Below are positions 20,779 to 28,702 of a stretch of DNA of 36,370 nt, in pieces; the stretch's first letter is position 1; each line of letters begins with the position of its first letter. The DNA is from an uncultured Christensenellaceae bacterium (lineage in GTDB: Bacteria; Bacillota; Clostridia; Christensenellales; Borkfalkiaceae). Under the pieces are notes generated by a model. It searched no databases. It saw nothing but the letters and a program-made list of their open reading frames with translations, and was not told the origin of the DNA. The position numbers and the translations under genes are program-made. The DNA is taken from NCBI GenBank assembly GCA_910586655.1, contig CAJUIR010000012.1:1-36370 (forward strand), given 5' to 3'.

Positions 20779-23187
20779 ATGAAAAGCACAAAGAAAGTAA
20801 TTCTCTCGGCTTGCCTTGCGGCGTTATTTGCCTGCATTGCGCTTGTCAGCGGAATCATTTTGGGGTTAAGTTTGAATAACTCCGGAAACTCCGATGCGTC
20901 TTCGTTGGCAACAACTTCGCCCGACACGATTACGACGCCTGCAAAATTGAAACTGACGTCCGAAGCAACGGGGGTAACCCCCGGCAGTACGGTTAAAATC
21001 AATGTAACGTTTTCCGCTCCTGCCGGCGCAGTTTGGTTTGCTATGCAAACGACGGTTGCGCCTTTGACGGAAGACGGCTCGGCAGTAGATTATGAGATAG
21101 CACAGTATCTGTCGTTACAATCGATTAAACTTCCTCCACAGTTAGCAGGTGAGAATGGCGATTGGTCTATGCCTTTTGGTTCTTATTCGCCCGCTGCCAT
21201 CGATAAATTTGCTAATTATAACAGTGCAAATGAAAATACGAAAAAGCAAACCGGTATTTTATTCATGTTTTCCAAAGGTCAATCCGGAGCAATGAATACC
21301 GATGTGGATTGCCAATTCGAACTTACGCTGAAAGTTTCGGAAAATGCGCCGATTGAAACCATAGAAAGTCTTACGCTTGGTCTCAGTGTAGATTATCCGC
21401 AAAACTTCATTACGACGATTCCTGACGTATCGCATGCAAACGATCGCACGGATTACACCGATAAAGGGTCCACGTATGCTTCCAACCGTTTAACGTTTAG
21501 TTTGAGAGAAGCAAATACCGAAGCCGAAATCGAATCGATCAAATTGAAGGTAGATACGCAGGATGAGACCGGTAATCCCGATTTTGAAGAATATTTGATT
21601 AATTCGACTGATTTTGTAAGCGGTAATTATGCTTTGACTTTACCTGATACCGACGATTTGAACTTGACTGTTTTCTATCCTACGATGAAAACCGGCAGCG
21701 AGGGGGCAACCGTAAAAGCAGGCGCTACTTCGTCGAGTACTGCCGTGCCCGCATCGCTTACGACTTTGACGGAAGAAGGAGTAGATATTACCGTATCCGG
21801 TACCAATCGCATCCTTTATGTACAAGCAACGCCCGAAGACGGCAATACTGCGAATCAAAAAATCTACAAGATCACGCTCACCTTTACATACGCGAGATTG
21901 AGCAATTTGATTGCAACGTCCTCAGGCTTTACGGATACGTCCATTACCAAGTTTGATTTGGAATTGGGCGAGAGCGGCGTGTTCGATCCCGATACGTTCG
22001 AATATATTGCTTATGTTCCCGAAGGAACTACCAGCACGGAAGTAAAACCTACCCTTGCAACCGATTACGGGATTGCTACGACTGTAAGAGTCGTGAAAGA
22101 CGGGAACTACACCATGCTCGGCGGCAGCACTTCGGTTAACAACGAAAGTTCGCTCTTCCTTCAAAATATCTCCAATAACGAAAAGATCAGTTTTGAACTT
22201 ACCGCGCAGGACGGAACAACGAAGAAAACGTATAAAATTACGTTTGAAATCGTTACGACCGATACAAGTCTCGATTCGATCGTTGTAAAAGGGAATACTT
22301 CCGACGCGGAAATTCCCAATAATGAAGAAAAGGCAGTGGAACTCGGGAAAGATTATTACTATTCGATCGGCGACGATCCCGCTCAGGCAAAAATCACGAT
22401 TACAACGACCGACGAAAACGCAACGGTTGAAATTGCGAAAGTCGGCGAAGACGGGACTGTCGGCGAGTATACAGCATACGATCCGGATGCCGTTTACGAT
22501 CTTGGCGAGTATATAATCAAAGTAACCGCATCGGCGGGAAATTCAGAAGAATATACTTTGGTATTAGATCAGTTCGACGGTTTTGAACTGGACGAAAATT
22601 CCGAATTTGCCCTGATTGCTTTGATAGACGAGGTCGACGAATATGGCATTGATGTAAAATACCGCAGAACGTATGCAGAACTTGGTTGGACGCATGGTGT
22701 AGACGACAGAGGATTGTCAAGATACGTGCTCGGAGAAATCAATGCGCAAGATGAAGTTACTTTAACCGATTTGGTTGCCAATTTCTCTGCTTCGCAGTTG
22801 ACCAAGATTTGCGTTTACGATAAAGATCAAACGTTGATGTACGACGGTGCAAACGGTGGAATTGTTTCCGGTTATGCAGACGAATATGTATGTACCAGTT
22901 GGAAAATCGTTTACGGCACAGGTGCGGCGGCAGACGTAATTTATGTTTCCGTACTTTGCGACGTAGACGGTAACGGAGAAATTACTACTCGTGATTCAGC
23001 GCTGGTCAATTCGTATATTGCCGCGAATCAGGGTGTCACATTTGAAGAGTTGGAAGTTTTGCTTGCAGCATATATTTCTAACAACGGAGAGGTCACTACG
23101 AGAGATTCCGGTTTAATCAGTTCTATCATTGCGGAGAACGAAGGCGTTACTGTAGCAGATTTCCTTCGTGCGAACGCAACTGTTTGA
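20779..23187 (+). CDS. Secreted protein with cohesin-like N-terminus and X-dockerin-like C-terminus (predicted adaptor)
   Basis: 802 residues. Residues 4-32 are a signal peptide or signal anchor (KKVILSACLAALFACIAL...). Residues about 50-230 are a cohesin-like beta-sandwich: VTPGSTVKINVTFS, then NGDWSMPFGSY (about 126), then LFMFSKGQSG and a CQFELTLKVSE strand. About 250-590 hold cadherin-like beta-sandwich modules (FDPDTFEYIAYVPEG; KKTYKITFEI). About 600-725 are an X-like module with YRRTYAELGWTHG near 629, matching the giant protein. Residues 728-800 are dockerin-like: DVDGNGEITTRD is a full first loop, while YISNNGEVTTRD is a degenerate second. Carrying both a cohesin-like and a dockerin-like end fits an adaptor between the giant protein and the next gene's product. 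I assigned the cohesin similarity by eye; another all-beta fold is possible. Confidence 0.9.
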   Translation: MKSTKKVILSACLAALFACIALVSGIILGLSLNNSGNSDASSLATTSPDTITTPAKLKLTSEATGVTPGSTVKINVTFSAPAGAVWFAMQTTVAPLTEDGSAVDYEIAQYLSLQSIKLPPQLAGENGDWSMPFGSYSPAAIDKFANYNSANENTKKQTGILFMFSKGQSGAMNTDVDCQFELTLKVSENAPIETIESLTLGLSVDYPQNFITTIPDVSHANDRTDYTDKGSTYASNRLTFSLREANTEAEIESIKLKVDTQDETGNPDFEEYLINSTDFVSGNYALTLPDTDDLNLTVFYPTMKTGSEGATVKAGATSSSTAVPASLTTLTEEGVDITVSGTNRILYVQATPEDGNTANQKIYKITLTFTYARLSNLIATSSGFTDTSITKFDLELGESGVFDPDTFEYIAYVPEGTTSTEVKPTLATDYGIATTVRVVKDGNYTMLGGSTSVNNESSLFLQNISNNEKISFELTAQDGTTKKTYKITFEIVTTDTSLDSIVVKGNTSDAEIPNNEEKAVELGKDYYYSIGDDPAQAKITITTTDENATVEIAKVGEDGTVGEYTAYDPDAVYDLGEYIIKVTASAGNSEEYTLVLDQFDGFELDENSEFALIALIDEVDEYGIDVKYRRTYAELGWTHGVDDRGLSRYVLGEINAQDEVTLTDLVANFSASQLTKICVYDKDQTLMYDGANGGIVSGYADEYVCTSWKIVYGTGAAADVIYVSVLCDVDGNGEITTRDSALVNSYIAANQGVTFEELEVLLAAYISNNGEVTTRDSGLISSIIAENEGVTVADFLRANATV

Positions 23188-23227
23188 TCATTAAAATTGT
23201 AATTTGTAATACCAAAACACCTTAAAT

Positions 23228-23232
23228 AAGGA
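23228..23232 (+). promoter_or_regulatory. Ribosome binding site AAGGA
   Basis: Eight bases before the ATG at 23241. The 53-bp gap from the previous stop holds no obvious promoter or terminator, which supports co-transcription. Confidence 0.7.
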
Positions 23233-23240
23233 ATTCAGTT

Positions 23241-26200
23241 ATGAAAAGCAACAACACACCGATGTCCAAAAGAGGAAAAATTATTGCAAGTGTCATTGCA
23301 ATTCTTTTGGCATGCTGTATTATCGTCAGCGGGATAATGCTGTTTAAACCGCATAAGTCGGCGCCTGTGAAAACGGACGCGGCAGGGGATACGCCCAGTG
23401 TTATCACGATAGAGTCGGATAGTACGGAATTAAGTGCGGGTGATGAAGTTACGTTAACCATTACGTTGTCAAATGTCAACGGTGCAGATCAGTGGTGGTT
23501 TGCAATGGAAACAACGTTGGTGCCTATGAAAACGGACGGCACGATGGATACAGAACTTTGCAATGCGCTTTCGCTTGTTTCAAGTAAAATGCCTTCTCAA
23601 CTTGCTGTTGAGAACGGCGATTGGTCGATGCCTTTTAATACTTATGCTCCTAACGTGATCGATCGGTTCCAGACGACGGGGAAAAAACAAGGGTTGTTCT
23701 TTATGTTCGCCAAAGGCACGTCCGGAGAAATGACGACAGATAAAAACTGTACGTTTGAAGTCGTATTAAAAGTCAGCGAAGATTATTCCGGCTCATCGTC
23801 TTTTAGTTTTGCACTTTCGACCACGCAGAGAAGTTTCGTTACGATTTGTCCTGCAGGAAATGCTGCGGGGGCAACGGATGATACGTCTACAAATGGAACT
23901 TATTCCGCCGTTTCGCCTACTTTCCAAGTTGGGGAAGGCGGCGGAACCGATACGCCGATAAATCCCACGCTTACCAAATTAGAACTTTCTTCCACCAGTG
24001 CGACTGCGGGATATTCTACGGTTGCAGCAGGCGGAAGCGTCAATTGGAAGTTGAGCGAGCATGCGGAAAACAGCACCGTATATTTCCGCGCGACCGTTCC
24101 TACAGGGGCAACGGCAAGTGCGGGCACGGGACTTACGGCTACCGGTACGGCAGGCGTATTCTCGGGCAGACTTTCTTACGGCACAAATGCTTTTACCGTA
24201 CGCGTGCAGGGGACGAACAGCAGCCAAACGTATACGTATACGATCAATCTGAAAGAGCAATTAAACGGAATTACCAATATTACGGCGAATCCTACTCTTG
24301 CCGGCTTTACGTTCAACCGTACGACTGCTTCTTATAACATCAACGTAGAAAATACGGTATCCAGCGTAACGCTTACCGTCACTTTGGAAGGCGATCATGA
24401 AACGCTTACCACTTCGGGAAAAACCCCTACGAGTAATACGCACACGGGGAAAGTCTATACGTTGCGGTACAGTCTTTCTAACGGTTCCAATGCAATTACC
24501 GTTCGCGGCGTAAGCGATACTTCCACAAACGGAACGGCATACACGCTGAATATTACGCGCGCCAATAATACGACGGGTCCGAGCAGCGATAGCACTTTGG
24601 GCGGACTTGAAATTATTTCCGGTGGCAGACCTGCTCCGTTGAATCCTTCGTTCCGGCCGGATAGACCCAATTATACGGTTACGGTTGACGATATCAACGA
24701 TATTCAGGTCAATCCCATTCCCAACGACGGAAATGCAACGACTTCGACCGATATTACGGACAATGGCGACGGAACCAAGACCGTTACCGTGACCGTAACG
24801 GCAGAAGACGGTACGACGACCGATTATGTCATTACGGTAACCGAAGGGGAGCCTGTAACGGGCGATGCCTTGCTCGACGATATCCGTATCAGTAATAACG
24901 ACGACGGGAGCGATTATACGATCAGAAACTTCGATCCCGCGACGTTCAATTATAAGATCTACGTGCCCAGCGATTCCGATCATCCCAGATTGACCGCGAT
25001 TGCGGCGAATCCCAATGCCGGAATCGTATTGAAAGTAAACGGCATTCCGAGAGATACGAATAACGTCGGCACGGCGATGGATAATATTTATCTTTCTAAC
25101 ATCGGCGCGGCGGCTTTGGTAGAAATTATCGTTACGACGGATGACGATACGAAAACATATACGTTGGAGATCGTGCGTTCGTCTGAATCTCCTTATCTGA
25201 GTTATCTGACGGTCGGAAATTATCAGATCTACGATGCAAACGGCAGAGCGATCAACGGAAAAGACGAAGACGCCGTTCGTGACGTCATGGACTTTTACGT
25301 TACGATCGAAAATGCGGACACGACCGTTTCGATCGACGCCCGTGCAAATTCCGAGGAATCCGAAGTTCGCATCAGAAACGACGGTCAGTTTACCGTTGCC
25401 GATCTGTTCGGCGGCAGCGCGCATGCCGATTTACAGATTTCGATCGTTCCGCTCTACGGCGACATTGTCATCTATAATCTGCATTTGACGCGGAAACCTG
25501 CATTGTCCGACAACACGAATGCCGGTATCAGAATTCTGGAAATCACCACGCAGTATAACCCCGTCAGTTTCAACAGCGAATACGAGCAGTACAGCGATAC
25601 CAAACTCGTTTACGGTAGCCCGTATCACGTGCCTTACAATGTTTCTTCCTTGACGGTGGAAATTATTCTCGAAGATCAGGGCGAATTGGTCGCTCCCGCA
25701 ACGTATCAGATTTTCTACGGCGACGTGTTAAAGAACGATAACGGAAGAGAGAACGCCAACGTTCGTCTTGCATACGGGATCAACGTTGTGATCATTACGA
25801 TTCTTGCGAGCGATCAGGCTACGAGTAAAACCATTGCGGTCATCGTATACCGCGACGAGGCGTCTCTGTTCCCGAATCCCAGCATTAAGGAGATTCCCGA
25901 ATTCTCGAACGAGTATACTGCGGAAGTAACCGACTATTCTTACACGGTCGGAAACGACGTAACCAAACTTACCGTGCAATATTTGAATTGGGATAAAAAT
26001 CTGTACACTTGCGTTGTTGAAGGCGCAGATAATCTCAAAGTCGGTTTGAATACGATCACCATCTGTCTGTTTGAGAAATCACAGAATCAAGGCGTCAGCA
26101 CGACGGCGGCATCGTCGAACAATCCCGATGCAGTCAGAACGATCACGCTGAACGTTTACCGCGAGAGCAACGGGCCGAGCACGATTTGGTTGGTACTGTT

Positions 26201-26510
26201 CATCATCTTCTTGTTGCTTGCGATCATCGAATTTATTATTCTGTTGCTTCTTTTGATGAGAAACAGAAAAGACGATCAGGTTACGCAAAAAGTGATCGTC
26301 TCGCAGCCCGCACCCGCACATGTGGTAAGACCTCAGGTTGCGCCGGTTCAGTTTGTTGCTATGCCTCAGCCGCAAGTGCAATATGTTTCTGTTCCGCAAC
26401 CGCAACCTCAGCCTCAGCCCGAACCTGAGAAATCGCAACAGCCTGTGAACGTAGAAGTAAAAATTACCGGTTGCGGCGACAGTGACGGATATTATAAAAC
26501 GAAAAAATAA
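23241..26510 (+). CDS. Membrane-anchored cohesin-like / cadherin-like protein (predicted anchoring scaffold)
   Basis: 1089 residues. A hydrophobic signal or anchor spans about 13-33 (IIASVIAILLACCIIVSGIML). A cohesin-like domain at about 52-230 (ELSAGDEVTLTITLSN, NGDWSMPFNTY at about 125, LFFMFAKGTSGEM, TFEVVLKVSE) is clearly homologous to the N-terminus of the upstream product. About seven cadherin-like beta-sandwich modules follow to residue 975, with typical YTVTVDD, AEDGTTTDYVITV and DDTKTYTLEIV strands. A single transmembrane helix at about 980-1003 precedes Arg-Asn-Arg-Lys and an 85-residue cytoplasmic tail rich in Pro and Gln (PQPQPQPQPEPE). The positive residues after the helix place the tail inside. 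There is no dockerin-like module, so this is the natural membrane end of the proposed chain. It is last in the operon and followed by a strong terminator. Confidence 0.9.
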   Translation: MKSNNTPMSKRGKIIASVIAILLACCIIVSGIMLFKPHKSAPVKTDAAGDTPSVITIESDSTELSAGDEVTLTITLSNVNGADQWWFAMETTLVPMKTDGTMDTELCNALSLVSSKMPSQLAVENGDWSMPFNTYAPNVIDRFQTTGKKQGLFFMFAKGTSGEMTTDKNCTFEVVLKVSEDYSGSSSFSFALSTTQRSFVTICPAGNAAGATDDTSTNGTYSAVSPTFQVGEGGGTDTPINPTLTKLELSSTSATAGYSTVAAGGSVNWKLSEHAENSTVYFRATVPTGATASAGTGLTATGTAGVFSGRLSYGTNAFTVRVQGTNSSQTYTYTINLKEQLNGITNITANPTLAGFTFNRTTASYNINVENTVSSVTLTVTLEGDHETLTTSGKTPTSNTHTGKVYTLRYSLSNGSNAITVRGVSDTSTNGTAYTLNITRANNTTGPSSDSTLGGLEIISGGRPAPLNPSFRPDRPNYTVTVDDINDIQVNPIPNDGNATTSTDITDNGDGTKTVTVTVTAEDGTTTDYVITVTEGEPVTGDALLDDIRISNNDDGSDYTIRNFDPATFNYKIYVPSDSDHPRLTAIAANPNAGIVLKVNGIPRDTNNVGTAMDNIYLSNIGAAALVEIIVTTDDDTKTYTLEIVRSSESPYLSYLTVGNYQIYDANGRAINGKDEDAVRDVMDFYVTIENADTTVSIDARANSEESEVRIRNDGQFTVADLFGGSAHADLQISIVPLYGDIVIYNLHLTRKPALSDNTNAGIRILEITTQYNPVSFNSEYEQYSDTKLVYGSPYHVPYNVSSLTVEIILEDQGELVAPATYQIFYGDVLKNDNGRENANVRLAYGINVVIITILASDQATSKTIAVIVYRDEASLFPNPSIKEIPEFSNEYTAEVTDYSYTVGNDVTKLTVQYLNWDKNLYTCVVEGADNLKVGLNTITICLFEKSQNQGVSTTAASSNNPDAVRTITLNVYRESNGPSTIWLVLFIIFLLLAIIEFIILLLLLMRNRKDDQVTQKVIVSQPAPAHVVRPQVAPVQFVAMPQPQVQYVSVPQPQPQPQPEPEKSQQPVNVEVKITGCGDSDGYYKTKK

Positions 26511-26580
26511 TTCGTAACTATTCGGTCGGTTTTCTATCGTTACCATAGGAAATGATAGATGGACGGGTTGAAAGATGATT

Positions 26581-26613
26581 AGGCGCGGCATAAAGCCGCG
26601 CCTTTTTCTGTTT
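26581..26613 (+). terminator. Rho-independent terminator of the surface operon
   Basis: A perfect 9-bp stem AGGCGCGGC / GCCGCGCCT with an ATAAA loop is followed by TTTTCTGTTT. It lies 71 bp after the stop codon at 26510. Confidence 0.92.
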
Positions 26614-26653
26614 ATTGTATGTATCCGCATGAGAAATATTTTCTGCAAAGCGC

Positions 26654-26682
26654 TTGAAAGCAGTCGGCGGTTATGTTATAAT
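26654..26682 (+). promoter_or_regulatory. Sigma-A promoter, TTGAAA-17-TATAAT
   Basis: The -35 TTGAAA is at 26654-26659 and the -10 TATAAT at 26677-26682, with a 17-bp spacer. The predicted transcript starts near 26689, about 22 bases before the ATG at 26711. This rules out the in-frame TTG at 26654 as a start, since that TTG is part of the -35 box. Confidence 0.85.
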
Positions 26683-26710
26683 TGATACATCTAATTTTGG
26701 AGCAAACAAA

Positions 26711-27436
26711 ATGATCAACGAAAACGAGCCTTGTTTAAAATTTCGCAAACAAATGTCGGCGGATGAAGAAACCGAGTGCAAGTACTATCTCAAGAAATTT
26801 CGAGGATATATTCGCAGTACGTTTATCAATGTGCAGACGGTGGGTCTTTTTTTAACTTCATTCATGATTTCTGTGGTACTTGTCTTAATGTACTTACTGA
26901 AACGAGATGAAGCATTCTTGTATTTGATCGGCGGCATCTTCGGATTCGCGATGTTTGTAATATGTTGTATCATTATAATAAAACTTTGGTTTTGGAAGTA
27001 TACAAAATATGTGGTAGTAACGAATGAAGGTATTTGGTTAATGTGGCACGGCGCTTTTTGGAGAAAAACCGACTTTGCAGGGAAAAGACGTTTTTTAAGT
27101 CCGATATGGTCGCTGTACGGTTGGAGCGAAATAAAGATCACTGACGATGAAAATGCCAGACCCAAAAGTTCCGATAAAATTTCAACCCTGTTCGAAAATT
27201 TTGACTTTGCGGTAATAAAATCGACCCGTCTTGTTACTCTGTTCTTGACGCGTTTCGATGGGGTACAACAGGTGGACTTCCTCGACGCTTCCGACGCAAA
27301 CGAGATTCTTGCCTATGCGCACGAGCGAAAACGGAAAAAACGGAAAAAGAAAAAAGCGGAATCAACCGATTTAACCGAAGTAACCGAAGACGACCAGGAC
27401 ATTTTCGATGAAAATGTAACCGACGATATCGGATAA
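26711..27436 (+). CDS. Two-helix membrane protein, possible bacterial PH-like domain
   Basis: 241 residues; I cannot name the family with certainty. Two hydrophobic helices lie at about 44-63 and 68-92. A beta-rich stretch follows (KYVVVTNEGIWLMWHG near 99, a YGWSEIKI strand, an aromatic-rich LFLTRFDGVQQVDFLD), as in PH-like (bPH) membrane proteins, where a Y-x-V-T-x-E-G start is typical. The tail has a strongly basic run (ERKRKKRKKKKAES) and then an acidic end. The start is chosen at ATG 26711 because GGAGC (26699-26703) lies seven bases upstream and a promoter occupies the region of the longer TTG frame. Its own promoter, and terminators on both sides, make it a single-gene unit with no clear link to its neighbours. 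Confidence 0.8.
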   Translation: MINENEPCLKFRKQMSADEETECKYYLKKFRGYIRSTFINVQTVGLFLTSFMISVVLVLMYLLKRDEAFLYLIGGIFGFAMFVICCIIIIKLWFWKYTKYVVVTNEGIWLMWHGAFWRKTDFAGKRRFLSPIWSLYGWSEIKITDDENARPKSSDKISTLFENFDFAVIKSTRLVTLFLTRFDGVQQVDFLDASDANEILAYAHERKRKKRKKKKAESTDLTEVTEDDQDIFDENVTDDIG

Positions 27437-27572
27437 TGTCGATTCATCGAATCGGCATAGCGATTCCTTCGGCTGGGACTTCATTGATAAAGATTCTTGG
27501 TGCCGTCAAATCATACTGAGTTTCGGGTATGTAAAACTACTTATAGTGTTAGTTTAAAACTCATACGCAATC

Positions 27573-27608
27573 AAAAATTCTCGGAAAGTCATCCGAGAAT
27601 TTTTATAT
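27573..27608. terminator. Strong intrinsic terminator, probably bidirectional
   Basis: A 12-bp perfect stem AAAAATTCTCGG (27573-27584) / CCGAGAATTTTT (27593-27604) with an 8-base loop. The A-tract and T-tract are part of the stem, so it can work on either strand. It ends transcription from the membrane-protein gene. Confidence 0.85.
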
Positions 27609-27651
27609 TTGCTTAAAATCATAAATTTAAGAATTTGTTTTTACTTTTTAG

Positions 27652-27676
27652 AAGCGCTTTGACCGTTCGCTTTTTT
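27652..27676 (+). terminator. Weak hairpin followed by T-run
   Basis: Short stem AAGCG (27652-27656) / CGCTT (27668-27672) with an 11-base loop, then TTTT. It could be a secondary terminator; the stem is too short for confidence. Confidence 0.35.
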
Positions 27677-27740
27677 CTGAAAACGATTTACCGCGCGATA
27701 AGCCGTACATAGGCTTCGCGGCGAGATCTCATTTGCTGAT

Positions 27741-27770
27741 TTGACAGCATCGAATGAATTATGATAAAAT
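27741..27770 (+). promoter_or_regulatory. Promoter TTGACA-18-TAAAAT for the histidinol-phosphatase gene
   Basis: A perfect -35 TTGACA at 27741-27746 and a -10 TAAAAT at 27765-27770. Transcription should start around 27777-27780, on or next to the ATG at 27780, and there is no Shine-Dalgarno sequence. Confidence 0.7.
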
Positions 27771-27779
27771 GATGTTATT

Positions 27780-28589
27780 ATGACGGATTTACATTTGCAC
27801 ACGGATTATTCATACGACAGTCAGGAACGGGCGGAAAACTATCTTCTGGCTGCACAGACGCGGGGGATAACCCGTTTGGGATTTGCCGAGCATTACGATT
27901 ACGACATCTTTCTGGAACAGGGCGGCGAAAATAATAATGTTCGTCTCACAGACGTAAAGCAATATTTGATTGAAATGCAACGCCTGTCTCGCAAATTTCC
28001 GTTAGTCAAAATTTTAAAAGGGATCGAACTCGGATTTTCGCCCGCCGCTTACCCTCATTATCAGATGCTTGTGCAAGAAAATCAGTTCGATTACGTGATA
28101 TTGAGCGTACATACGGTACCGGGCCGCGGGGACTGTTATTATCCCGCATTCTTTACCGGTACGACAAAAAAGCAGGCATACGAAGAATATCTCAATGCAG
28201 TACTCGAAAGCGTTCGCAGCGATCTGAACTATCAAATTGTAGGGCATCTCGGATACATAGCGCGATATGCGCCCTATCCGGATAAATGCTTGCAGTATCG
28301 GGATTTTTCAAGTCTTATCGATGAGATTTTAAAAGAACTCATTGCGCGCGGAAAATATCTTGAAATCAATACTTCTTCTAAAAGTGCTAAGGATTTGTTT
28401 CTTCCCGCTCAGGATATTTTAGACCGCTATCTGGAACTCGGCGGCGAACGTATTACGTTCGGGAGCGACGCGCATGATTCACAAAGATTGGCGGAACACA
28501 TCGACGCCGTGAAAACCTTTTTATACTCCCGCGGCATTACGCATACGTATTGGTTTGAGGAGGGGATTCCCCGAAAAGAAAAAATATAA
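27780..28589 (+). CDS. hisK: Histidinol-phosphatase, PHP family
   Basis: 269 residues, usual for PHP-type histidinol phosphatases, which remove phosphate from L-histidinol phosphate using a metal cluster. PHP metal-ligand motifs are visible: D3-L-H5-L-H7 at the very N-terminus, a GIELGF Glu, a LSVHT His, a GHLGY His, and GSDAHDS with D230 and H232. The start is fixed because the HxH motif begins at residue 5 and an in-frame TAA lies five codons upstream. It lies just before the his operon, but a separate promoter/operator intervenes, so it may be regulated differently. The pathway assignment rests on family plus context; some PHP proteins act on other phosphates. Confidence 0.88.
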   Translation: MTDLHLHTDYSYDSQERAENYLLAAQTRGITRLGFAEHYDYDIFLEQGGENNNVRLTDVKQYLIEMQRLSRKFPLVKILKGIELGFSPAAYPHYQMLVQENQFDYVILSVHTVPGRGDCYYPAFFTGTTKKQAYEEYLNAVLESVRSDLNYQIVGHLGYIARYAPYPDKCLQYRDFSSLIDEILKELIARGKYLEINTSSKSAKDLFLPAQDILDRYLELGGERITFGSDAHDSQRLAEHIDAVKTFLYSRGITHTYWFEEGIPRKEKI

Positions 28590-28604
28590 AAAATTTTACG
28601 CAAA

Positions 28605-28637
28605 ACACTTTACTAATTTAGTGTAATAAAGTATAAT
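28605..28637 (+). promoter_or_regulatory. his operon promoter with overlapping palindromic operator
   Basis: The -35 TTTACT at 28609-28614 and the -10 TATAAT at 28632-28637 are 17 bp apart. Two inverted repeats overlap them: ACACT-N10-AGTGT (28605-28624) and ACTTTA-N14-TAAAGT (28607-28632). The first gene downstream encodes a TrpR-like regulator, so autorepression in response to histidine is likely. The operator role is inferred from position and symmetry. Confidence 0.65.
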
Positions 28638-28702
28638 AAAGAAAAAGGCGCAGTCAAACGACGAAATAGCGGCTGAAAAGAGGATAAAGAGGATTCGGAA
28701 AA

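Larger units (their letters stand above)
27437..27740. other. Gene-free stretch with RNA structure and terminator
   Basis: About 300 bases with no credible gene. They contain a small inverted repeat CGATTC-ATC-GAATCG (27440-27454), a two-level stem-loop (27517-27563, see findings), a strong terminator (27573-27608) and a weaker hairpin before a T-run (27652-27676). A 28-codon frame beginning within the previous stop has no recognisable features. Confidence 0.6.

Noticed and set aside
20779..20880. Lipoprotein signal (lipobox) in the 802-aa and 1089-aa proteins
   Set aside because: The Cys residues lie in the middle of the hydrophobic segment (LFAC-IAL, LLACC-II) and the hydrophobic run continues past them. 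The -2 residues do not fit a lipobox.
26654..26710. Longer N-terminus of the two-helix membrane protein from a TTG at 26654
   Set aside because: That TTG is the -35 box of a consensus promoter, and the -10 box lies inside the extra codons. The ATG at 26711 has its own ribosome site.
27436..27522. 28-codon open frame overlapping the stop of the membrane-protein gene
   Set aside because: It has no ribosome site of its own that I can separate from the upstream coding sequence, no domain, and it overlaps small inverted repeats.
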